Positions 1-6,462 of a stretch of DNA of 64,000 nucleotides are shown one piece after another. The first letter of the stretch is position 1. Each line of letters begins with the position of its first letter. The notes beneath the pieces were generated by a model. That model saw only the letters and a program-made list of their open reading frames with translations. It made no database searches and was not told where the DNA came from. The stretch spans positions 18,867 to 82,866 of the forward strand of contig JAFUJS010000015.1 in NCBI GenBank assembly GCA_017468115.1, given 5' to 3'. A program made the position numbers and the translations under genes. This stretch comes from Clostridia bacterium (GTDB taxonomy: Bacteria > Bacillota_A > Clostridia > Oscillospirales > CAG-272).

Positions 1-786
1 TGAAAGAAGAACAAGCTGTGCGCAGGGGGATTTCTTTATGCCACGGGAAAGAGAGGAGCTAAGTGCGCCGCTACCAAGAAACGGGGTCATCTCGTCCGGG
101 TTAAAGCCCATAAGCTGCGCATTGTCGCAAGGGAAAAGACGGGTGTCCCCTTCGCCTGATTTTTGATAGCCCTTTAGGTTGATTGAATAAAATTTACCCT
201 TTTGCAAAAGGCTGAAATCTCCAAGATAGTAGCAGCCCTTTTCACAAAACAAATTTCTTACCCCAACATTGTCCCCACGGGAAAGTGCAAGGGTTGCCCC
301 TGCCTTAAGGTCAGCCATCTCTCCCTCGTCCTTAAGGGAAAAGCAGGCATATGCCTCATAGGAGCTGGCGGTATGACGGTTTCCGCCGTTTTTAACGATG
401 GCAAGAGTGCCAAAGGAAAGCTCCGGCTGGTCGCTGTACTGAGTGGAATATGTAAAAAGCTTGCTGGTGGTTATGTAATAAAGGGCATAAATTCCCACAA
501 ACTTGTCGTACTCGTCAATATGTATGCCCTCAAGCTCATAAGCAGAGTCGGGGCTAAAGCTGGGGGACAAAAATAGGTCCATCGGTATACCGAAATGCGT
601 GCACAAATAGTTAAGAGAAATAACGTCGGGTATACTGTCGCTCAGCTCGCTTACATAGTTATTAATAGTAGACTTTGTGGTGATGTTCATAATCCTGCCA
701 AGCTCCACCTGGCTAAGATTTTTTGCGTCCATAAGCTTATTTAGGTTTTTCTTTATAATCAATCTCAAATCCGTGTTGCGAACCAT
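1..786 (-). CDS. Xre-family HTH regulator, truncated by window edge
   Basis: The frame is open from an ATG at 786 to the left edge, giving 262 residues with no stop. A GGAGG site lies 6 nt upstream of the start (plus strand 792-797). Residues 7-62 look like a Cro/C1 helix-turn-helix (KNLSQVELGRIMN, then a second helix with TINNYVSELS and a pivot at FGIPMDLFL). The remaining about 200 residues are mixed alpha/beta with no family I recognise. They could be a ligand-binding or effector domain. The gene diverges from the ATPase unit at 1228. A promoter and a perfect palindrome lie just upstream, so autoregulation or control of the divergent unit is likely but inferred. The C-terminus is not visible. 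Confidence 0.8.
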   Translation of the reverse strand, partial: MVRNTDLRLIIKKNLNKLMDAKNLSQVELGRIMNITTKSTINNYVSELSDSIPDVISLNYLCTHFGIPMDLFLSPSFSPDSAYELEGIHIDEYDKFVGIYALYYITTSKLFTYSTQYSDQPELSFGTLAIVKNGGNRHTASSYEAYACFSLKDEGEMADLKAGATLALSRGDNVGVRNLFCEKGCYYLGDFSLLQKGKFYSINLKGYQKSGEGDTRLFPCDNAQLMGFNPDEMTPFLGSGALSSSLSRGIKKSPCAQLVLLS

Positions 787-816
787 AAAAAGCCTCCTTC
801 AAAATTCTTCATAATA

Positions 817-845
817 ATACTACCATATATTTTATATTTAGTCAA
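817..845 (-). promoter_or_regulatory. Promoter of the left-edge Xre gene
   Basis: On the minus strand TTGACT (840-845) is followed after 17 nt by TAGTAT (817-822). The extended -10 element TGG precedes it. It drives the Xre gene starting at 786. Confidence 0.6.
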
Positions 846-854
846 TAACAAAAA

Positions 855-868
855 TGAACTTAAGTTCA
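855..868. promoter_or_regulatory. 14-bp perfect palindrome, candidate operator
   Basis: TGAACTTAAGTTCA is a perfect inverted repeat just upstream of the Xre gene's -35 box. Its position suits an activator site or a regulator shared by the divergent genes. The binding protein is not known; the adjacent Xre protein is the obvious candidate. Confidence 0.4.
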
Positions 869-1052
869 AATTCATTCAAGGGATTATAGCTTGAAAATAA
901 CCGGAATGCGCTAAAAAATCAGCAGGAATTATCAAAAAACGTCCTTTTGGCACAAGGATTTTTCCGAAACATAGATTTTTGTGGCGGTCAAAAAACGACA
1001 AAAAGCTCAAAAAATAAGAAAAGTTCAAAAAAATGTACCAAAATTCTGTTTT

Positions 1053-1069
1053 ACTAACGCAATGTTAGT
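1053..1069. promoter_or_regulatory. Inverted repeat in the divergent intergenic region
   Basis: ACTAAC-N5-GTTAGT forms perfect 6-bp arms. It lies just upstream of a weak candidate -10 (TATTAT, 1092-1097) for the plus-strand unit at 1228, so it could be an operator. The rest of 787-1227 has no gene. Confidence 0.35.
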
Positions 1070-1106
1070 TAAATATTTCCAATTTTAGAGATATTATACA
1101 TATGCG

Positions 1107-1189
1107 AGATGACGATGGCTTGGCGGAATTTCCACCTGCTGTCGTCTGACTACGCTATATCAGCTATGAATGCTTGGCTCTTCATAGCT
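1107..1189 (+). promoter_or_regulatory. Structured 5' leader of the 1228 unit
   Basis: Two hairpins precede the gene at 1228. The first pairs 1107-1113 with 1141-1147 and has a smaller GG/CC-rich stem inside. The second pairs AGCTATGAA (1162-1170) perfectly with TTCATAGCT (1181-1189). Neither is followed by a T-run, so these are not simple terminators. I do not recognise a known riboswitch. Confidence 0.4.
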
Positions 1190-1227
1190 TCCAATATATA
1201 AATTCGTAAGAAAAGAGGTAAAAGAAA

Positions 1228-1959
1228 ATGAAACAAACAAATTACGAGCTTTACAGAAAATATTTTTCAACTACAACAGGTCGTTTTTATACAGAAGAGG
1301 AAAGCTATAAGCTCCTTAATCTATTTGCAAGAGGCGAGGGTATTAAGGAGGGCACAGAGGCATTTGACCGAGTACATAAAACCGTGCTTATGGTAGAGGA
1401 CGAGCGTATAGACAACCTAACCAGCAGCAAAAACTACGCACTGCTTACAAGCATGCTTGGTCTTGACGAGGAGCAAATAACTGCTGCCGATGCTCTTAAT
1501 TCTTGCTTCGAGGCAATAAAGAGAGAGAACAAGCCCCTGTTTACCGATAGCGTTGAGTGGAGGGTAAGCGTGTTTGGAAGGGCGCCACAAACAATGGAGT
1601 CCAAATTGGAAACAGCCTACATAAATTACAGCGCAGGAAGGACAGCTGAGGCAATAGAGGGCTTTTCCAAGCTGGTTGAAATCGGCTCAATAGATGCGCT
1701 GGAGCACCTTAGCGTAATACACTACGACAGAGGCGAGCTTGAGCAGGCATATTTCTATTCTTCTTTGCTCAAAAAAATATTAACCGAGGAGCTGGAGCTG
1801 GAGCTAAGTCCTTGGTTTGAGAAGGATAGAGAGGAGTGCTGCAAATACATATCAGAGGATAAAATCAAGGAGATAGACGAAAAAGTAAAGAGAGAAAAAT
1901 CCTTTATGAAGCGTAACGGTATATCTCCTAAAAACGTAATCAGCGGCTTTACCAGATAA
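1228..1959 (+). CDS. Hypothetical TPR/Sel1-like protein upstream of TraG-like ATPase
   Basis: A 243-residue soluble protein with no signal peptide or membrane segment. The ATG follows an AAGAGG site. Residues about 120-200 are helical with repeat-like spacing (a helix pair near YINYSAGRTAEAIEGFS, then LEHLSVIHYDRGELEQAYFY), which resembles tetratricopeptide or Sel1 repeats. The first 110 residues resemble nothing I know. It ends 12 nt before the VirD4/TraG-like gene and is almost certainly co-transcribed with it, so a partner or adaptor role is the natural inference. Function is unknown. Confidence 0.65.
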   Translation: MKQTNYELYRKYFSTTTGRFYTEEESYKLLNLFARGEGIKEGTEAFDRVHKTVLMVEDERIDNLTSSKNYALLTSMLGLDEEQITAADALNSCFEAIKRENKPLFTDSVEWRVSVFGRAPQTMESKLETAYINYSAGRTAEAIEGFSKLVEIGSIDALEHLSVIHYDRGELEQAYFYSSLLKKILTEELELELSPWFEKDREECCKYISEDKIKEIDEKVKREKSFMKRNGISPKNVISGFTR

Positions 1960-1971
1960 GGAGAAATAACA

Positions 1972-3672
1972 ATGAATATAAACAATTCTATAAATATGTC
2001 CTTGGAGCATGAAAATCGCAAGTACCACGAGGAATCTACCTGCACCCTATGCAAGCCCGATACAAAAATAAGAAACGGTGTATGGGTTGAGGCAAGTCAG
2101 GTACATACCCTTGAAAAAATGGGCTTGCCGGTGTTTTTTGACAAGGACGAGGACAAGGCACTTTTTGTGCCAATCTCCCATTGCCTGCTGACAGGAAGCA
2201 CAGGAACAGGTAAGAGCGAGGTAGTAATAAAAAATATACTTGCTCTAAACTCCCAAATGAAGGATGAATTAAAGCCGTCCTTTTTGGTAACAGACCTTAA
2301 GGGAGATATCTCGGTGCAGCTTGGCGAGCATCTTAAGAAAAACGGCTACGAGGTAAGAATACTTGATATGCAAAACTCCTTCAGGAGCGCAAGGTATAAC
2401 TTCCTTAGCCAAATCTACGATGACTATCACGACGCAAGAAGGATAAAAAACCTTCTTGATGCAGACCTGATAGACTCATCCTACGACGGAGCAAAATATA
2501 ACTCAAAGGAAGAGGCAAGGGCAGAGGCAAACGTAAAATACCTAAATCTTATGGAGGGCGTTGAAAGGTCAATAGCCGACATAGCCCACATAATAATCCC
2601 CGTATTAGACCCCGACGACAAAAGCTGGGTGGACGGCGCAAGAACAATGTTCTCAGCCCTTGCAAGAACACTTCTTTACGACTCCGAAAATCCACAAAAT
2701 ATGCTGACAAGAAAGAAATTTACCATAGCAAATCTTATAAGGGCATCCTTTTCAACAGAGGAGGATTTTGAAAATCTTATAGATTGGCTTACTCGTGCAG
2801 AGCATATACTTTGTGTAAAAAGTGCCCTTGCCGCAAACTATCGCTTAAGGGCAAGAAACACAAGGGACGGCTATGCCAGCACACTAAACACCGCACTTAG
2901 CGAGTATGCAAGCAACTCAATCAGCGCAATAACAGAAAGCTCCAAGGACTTAGACCTTCGTCAAATTGCAAACAGCGAAAAGCCCTATGCAATCTTCGTA
3001 ATAACAGACGACCGTCAAAAGACCACAAACAGCATCTGCATGATGTTTATAAACGACCTGATAAACGAGCTTATAACAGCGGCAGACAAAAGGGATGAAA
3101 AGTGCCTGCCAAGGGACTTTATATTTCTTGCTGACGAGTTTGCAAACATGCCCAAGATGCCAAATGTTGAAAACAAAATAACAACCCTGCGTTCAAGAAA
3201 AATATGGATGCTGATGGCAATACAGTCAAAGCAACAGCTAGATATGGTTTACGGCAAGGAAACTAGCGCCGTAATCAGCGACAACTGCGACCTTCATCTT
3301 TTTGTCGGCTGTAACAACGACGAAACAAAGGAGGATTTTGCACGCTCAATGGGTAACAAAATAGGCACTAAAACATCCTTTCAAATCTCAAACGATGGAA
3401 GTGTTAGCGCCTCAAAGTTCTCCGAAAACGTGCCGGTTGTAAGAAAGAGCGACCTTGATAATTTGACCTTGGGTCAGATATATGTAAGGTCAAGGCTGAG
3501 CCAAAATATGAAAAGCTATTTAACACCATTCTTTATGCAGGAGCTATCAAAGGAGAAAAGTCCATATAAGCCACCCCTAAGAGTCTTTGACCCTGAGGCA
3601 AATGTGTACGACATACACGTAGTGCTAGAGAGGGAAAGACCCGAAAAGAATGGCTTTGACGACTTGTATTAA
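1972..3672 (+). CDS. VirD4/TraG-type ATPase, soluble, not linked to a conjugation system
   Basis: 566 residues of the type IV secretion coupling-protein (VirD4/TraG/TraD) P-loop family. Walker A is GSTGTGKSE at about residue 77, followed by the typical strand FLVTDLKGD. Walker B is FIFLADEFAN at about residue 382, and the downstream segment about picking subsets of TraG-like 'MAIQSKQQL' is intact. Classical coupling proteins have two N-terminal membrane helices. This one has none, and instead carries a CTLC pair at residues 24-27. There is no relaxase, VirB4 or pilus gene nearby. The gene follows a TPR-like protein by 12 nt and precedes a phosphoesterase by 3 nt, so the three probably act together. 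Family assignment is solid; the substrate (DNA or protein) is unknown. Confidence 0.85.
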   Translation: MNINNSINMSLEHENRKYHEESTCTLCKPDTKIRNGVWVEASQVHTLEKMGLPVFFDKDEDKALFVPISHCLLTGSTGTGKSEVVIKNILALNSQMKDELKPSFLVTDLKGDISVQLGEHLKKNGYEVRILDMQNSFRSARYNFLSQIYDDYHDARRIKNLLDADLIDSSYDGAKYNSKEEARAEANVKYLNLMEGVERSIADIAHIIIPVLDPDDKSWVDGARTMFSALARTLLYDSENPQNMLTRKKFTIANLIRASFSTEEDFENLIDWLTRAEHILCVKSALAANYRLRARNTRDGYASTLNTALSEYASNSISAITESSKDLDLRQIANSEKPYAIFVITDDRQKTTNSICMMFINDLINELITAADKRDEKCLPRDFIFLADEFANMPKMPNVENKITTLRSRKIWMLMAIQSKQQLDMVYGKETSAVISDNCDLHLFVGCNNDETKEDFARSMGNKIGTKTSFQISNDGSVSASKFSENVPVVRKSDLDNLTLGQIYVRSRLSQNMKSYLTPFFMQELSKEKSPYKPPLRVFDPEANVYDIHVVLERERPEKNGFDDLY

Positions 3673-3675
3673 GCT

Positions 3676-4356
3676 ATGATTTATATAACAGGAGACACTC
3701 ACGGAGAGCAAGGTCGCTTTACGGAGCTTAATATGTATGGCGAAAGTGGGTGGACAGAGAACGATATTTTAATTGTCTGTGGCGATTTTGGTTACCTGTT
3801 CACCAACCAAGCCTATGAACACGTTTTCTTAAACGCCCTGGAGAAAAAGCCCTACACCATCTGCTTTTGCGACGGTAACCATGAAAATTTCCCTGCCATC
3901 AACGCCTATCCGAAAATTAAGTGGAATGGCGGCTACGTGCACAAAATCAGAGAAAATATTTTCCACCTTACAAGAGGACAGGTTTTTGATATAATGGGCA
4001 AAAAATTCTTTGTTATGGGCGGTGGGTACAGCATTGACAGATATATGCGCAAGGAGGGCTATTCCTACTGGCGTGAGGAAATGCCAAAAAATGAGGAATA
4101 CAGGGAAGCTACCAAAAACCTAAAGGAATGTGATTTCAAGGTTGACTACATAATCAGCCACACAGCGCCAAGGACTATTGTGCGTATGATGGGCAAATAC
4201 TGCGACAACCACGAGGCAGAGCTAAACGGCTTTTTCGATTGGGTTGCACAGGAGGTGGAATTTAAGCGCTGGTTCTTTGGGCATTGGCACGCAGACAGGC
4301 TAATCGGCGGAAAATTCCGTGCCCTGTGGTTTGATGTAATTCCACTTGAAAATTAG
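3676..4356 (+). CDS. Calcineurin-like metallophosphoesterase
   Basis: 226 residues. The metal-binding motifs of the family appear in order: GDTHG at residues 6-10, CGDFGYL near 35, CDGNHEN near 65, ISHTAP near 155 and FGHWHAD near 202. The family hydrolyses phosphomono- or diesters with a dinuclear metal centre. Its substrate here cannot be told. It starts 3 nt after the TraG-like gene, with no internal terminator, and is followed by a terminator, so it is the last gene of that unit. Confidence 0.85.
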   Translation: MIYITGDTHGEQGRFTELNMYGESGWTENDILIVCGDFGYLFTNQAYEHVFLNALEKKPYTICFCDGNHENFPAINAYPKIKWNGGYVHKIRENIFHLTRGQVFDIMGKKFFVMGGGYSIDRYMRKEGYSYWREEMPKNEEYREATKNLKECDFKVDYIISHTAPRTIVRMMGKYCDNHEAELNGFFDWVAQEVEFKRWFFGHWHADRLIGGKFRALWFDVIPLEN

Positions 4357-4395
4357 CATTTGCTGTGCTATACTATCTATGTACGAATAGTAGAT

Positions 4396-4432
4396 AAGGC
4401 ACTCTTCGTATAAGCGAAGGGCGCCTTTTTTT
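4396..4432 (+). terminator. Rho-independent terminator after the 1228-4356 unit
   Basis: An AAGGC...CUUCG stem pairs with CGAAG...GCCUU around a short loop and is followed by seven T. Confidence 0.75.
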
Positions 4433-4447
4433 ATAGGGAGAAGATAA

Positions 4448-5188
4448 ATGAGCGAGATAAATGAATCTAATGAAGCCAAGCGCCAAAGGCTCTTAGGCAT
4501 TGAAAACGACAGTAAGATTCACGACGAAAACGAGGTTATTACAAAGACCAACAAGCTGGCAAACTTTTGGTTTAACCATAAGTGGAAGGTAATAATTATA
4601 GCATCAATAGCTATTATTTTGACAATCGGCATAATTTGGATGGTTCAAAGACCTAAGTATGATATAGAGCTTGCTTATTTCGGACCGGTTTATATGCAAT
4701 CACAGCAATTTGATGATGTAACTGCTGCATTGACAGACGTTATGGACGACTTCGACGGGGACGGACAAAAGCTAATAAACCTTGTACCAACCACCTATCA
4801 GGGACAGGGGCATCTTGAAAATACTACCGAAAACAAGGAGCTTTTTGGGCAGGTCCTTACAGAGCAGGCAAACATACAAGCGCTTGAGAGTATGAATTAT
4901 CAGCTTGCATCAGGACAAATATGCCTGTTCATTATTGATAAGGATATTTACGAAAAGGAGTATAAGGGTAGCTTTGCGCCCCTTACTGAGATTTTTGGGC
5001 AAAGACCTGACAGCGCCTACGACGGTTATAGCATAGATTTGTCTAAGACCCAGCTTACAAAGAAATATCCTGCAACAGAGGATATATTCAAGGATTGCTT
5101 AATTTGTGTAAGGCAAAACGCAGTTGCCAAGGCAGAGTCCTATGAGCAGGCGGTGGCGCTTCTTAAGAAAATTGTAGAAATGAAATAA
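4448..5188 (+). CDS. Single-pass membrane protein, unknown function
   Basis: 246 residues. The ATG follows an AGGGAGA site. An N-terminal charged stretch of about 37 residues is cytoplasmic. One membrane helix lies at about residues 39-65 (KVIIIASIAIILTIGIIWMV). The remaining 180 residues should face outward. They have no motif I recognise. The gene is framed by a terminator on each side, so it is probably a single-gene unit. Confidence 0.7.
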   Translation: MSEINESNEAKRQRLLGIENDSKIHDENEVITKTNKLANFWFNHKWKVIIIASIAIILTIGIIWMVQRPKYDIELAYFGPVYMQSQQFDDVTAALTDVMDDFDGDGQKLINLVPTTYQGQGHLENTTENKELFGQVLTEQANIQALESMNYQLASGQICLFIIDKDIYEKEYKGSFAPLTEIFGQRPDSAYDGYSIDLSKTQLTKKYPATEDIFKDCLICVRQNAVAKAESYEQAVALLKKIVEMK

Positions 5189-5192
5189 TAAA

Positions 5193-5219
5193 AAGAGCAG
5201 AGAAATCTGCTCTTTTTTT
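5193..5219 (+). terminator. Rho-independent terminator
   Basis: AGAGCAG pairs with CTGCTCT around a short loop and is followed by seven T. It ends the gene at 4448. Confidence 0.8.
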
Positions 5220-5314
5220 ATGCCTTGCGAGAGCAGTACGAACCGGTTTTGGAACGGATAAAACTCCCGTCTTCGGCGTTAAAATTTTTTGAAATATTTT
5301 TCTCGCAAGGCATA
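5219..5314. mobile_element. Possible 92-bp MITE with TA flanks
   Basis: TATGCCTTGCGAGA (5219-5232) and its exact reverse complement (5301-5314) bound a 68-bp non-coding core. Read as 12-bp terminal inverted repeats flanked by TA on both sides, this fits a miniature element of the mariner/IS630 type, which duplicates TA. It could equally be a long stem at the 3' end of the small minus-strand gene at 5331. Confidence 0.35.
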
Positions 5315-5330
5315 CCCTGTGTCGATAATT

Positions 5331-5522
5331 TTATATTTTTGCCTCTTTGATTCCTTCCACAAAAAGCATCATTTCGCGCTTGGTGCCAATGTGGTGCGCT
5401 TTTTCTATAAGCTCATCCTGACTTTTGTCGTCAAGTCTTAAAAATGTGCTCATTGCCTTTGGGCTATGGGCAAGCGCCATTTGAAAATCAAGAGGCATAT
5501 TTTGGGAAAAATTCTTGTCCAT
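5331..5522 (-). CDS. Small conserved-looking protein, unknown function
   Basis: 63 residues. The ATG follows a GGAGTG site 6 nt upstream. The sequence is largely helical and charged (LPLDFQMAL-type start is preceded by MDKNFSQ; the end is FVEGIKEAKI). It resembles short uncharacterised Firmicutes proteins that have a conserved 'ALA..P.AM..F' block, but I cannot name a family. No membrane segment. Confidence 0.55.
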   Translation of the reverse strand: MDKNFSQNMPLDFQMALAHSPKAMSTFLRLDDKSQDELIEKAHHIGTKREMMLFVEGIKEAKI

Positions 5523-5589
5523 AGTATCACTCCATCACACTTATATGATTATTTTTATCATATGCCCGGCAAATATAAATGCCAATAAC

Positions 5590-5618
5590 TTGACAAAGTG
5601 TCAAAAATTTATTATAAT
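5590..5618 (+). promoter_or_regulatory. rnpB promoter
   Basis: Perfect TTGACA (5590-5595), 17-nt spacer, perfect TATAAT (5613-5618). The expected start at about 5625 coincides with the first base of the RNase P RNA P1 stem. Confidence 0.85.
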
Positions 5619-5624
5619 ATAACC

Positions 5625-5987
5625 GAACTAAGTTGGACGGTTGCGCACTATCACGCCGAAAGGTATTAGTGTGAGGAAAGTCCGTGCTTCGCAGGGCAGG
5701 ATAACTGATAACGTCAGCCGAGGGTGACCTTAGGGAAAGTGCAACAGAAAATTACCGCCACTTTGTGGTAAGGATGAAAACGTGAGGTAAGAGCTCACGA
5801 TATTCTATGGTAACATAGAGTAGGTGTAAACCCTATCCGAAGCAACACCGTATAAGAGGATTTTTATTTGCCCGATAAAGCTTTGCTATTCTCTTGGGTG
5901 GCACGCAATTTTTGCGGAGCCTTGTGGTGACACAAGGCAAAGATAGATGACCGTCTTTTAACAGAACACGGCTTACAGATTTAGTTC
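5625..5987 (+). ncRNA. rnpB: RNase P RNA, bacterial class A
   Basis: This RNA is the catalytic subunit of RNase P, which matures tRNA 5' ends. Conserved landmarks are present: GAGGAAAGTCCGTGCT near the 5' end (CRI), AACAGAAA in the CR II/III area, the block with GATAGATGACCGTC (CR IV/V), and ACAGAACACGGCTTA, which pairs with the tRNA CCA end region. GAACTAA at the 5' end pairs with TTAGTTC at the 3' end to form P1, which sets both boundaries. It has its own promoter and terminator. Confidence 0.93.
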
Positions 5988-6228
5988 ACTACATGAAAAA
6001 GCCGAGCCTAAAGCTCGGCTTTTTCTCTTTAAGAATAACTATACGCCGTGTTCTGTACCACGCCACGCCGCATAGTCAAATAACATCACCAATAAATTGG
6101 CTCGCTATTTTCCTTGCTTAGGTGGAATTTCTTCGGCAAAAACAATACTCAATTGTTTTTGCCTCGAAATCAGCTTACAGACTTAGTTTATTAATACGGA
6201 AAAGCCGAGCCTAAAGCTCGGCTTTTTC
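5971..6228 (+). repeat. Direct repeat of the rnpB 3' tail and its terminator
   Basis: The segment 5971-6025 (rnpB end from GCTTACAGA through the terminator) recurs at 6173-6228 with a few changes. The terminator stem is identical in both copies. The spacer 6026-6172 also holds GCCGTGTTCTGT (6043-6054), the exact reverse complement of ACAGAACACGGC in rnpB (5961-5972), and an 11-12 bp hairpin at 6135-6163 (GGCAAAAACAA with its complement). No gene is present between 6026 and 6462. Confidence 0.6.
5996..6025 (+). terminator. rnpB terminator
   Basis: GCCGAGC (6001-6007) pairs with GCTCGGC (6013-6019), with A- and T-runs on either side. Confidence 0.85.
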
Positions 6229-6231
6229 TTT
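6200..6231 (+). terminator. Second copy of the rnpB-type terminator
   Basis: GCCGAGC (6204-6210) with GCTCGGC (6216-6222) and a T-run. It is the same hairpin as the rnpB terminator. Confidence 0.75.
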
Positions 6232-6369
6232 TAAAATTAAATGCATTTTACGCCGGTAGTATTCAATACGGGCTTGGACTAATTGAATGAGGAAAAAGCA
6301 AAAAACGCCTGTATGTGTACAAATTTCTGCTAACTGACGGTAGAAAAAGGCAAAAAATATCAAAAAAGC

Positions 6370-6408
6370 AACCAATGGTTGACAAATTCAAACAGGTGTT
6401 TGTAGATA
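6370..6408 (+). promoter_or_regulatory. Promoter with two candidate operators for the 6463 gene
   Basis: TTGACA at 6379-6384 and a weak -10 (TAGATA, 6403-6408). AACCAATGGTT (6370-6380) is an imperfect palindrome across the -35. CAAACAGGTGTTTG (6389-6402) is a perfect 6-bp inverted repeat filling the spacer, a classic repressor position. The HTH at the N-terminus of the encoded protein could bind here. Confidence 0.5.
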
Positions 6409-6462
6409 AAAGACCATCTCTGTGCTAAGATTTAGGTACAATCAAACCAAAGGAGAACCAAA

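Noticed and set aside
202..576. 124-codon plus frame within the left-edge region
   Set aside because: It is antisense to the truncated Xre gene, whose minus-strand frame is open to the edge and has a strong start and HTH.
1972..3672. Evidence for a conjugative element
   Set aside because: Only the TraG-like ATPase is present. No relaxase, VirB4, integrase, or attachment repeats were found within the window.
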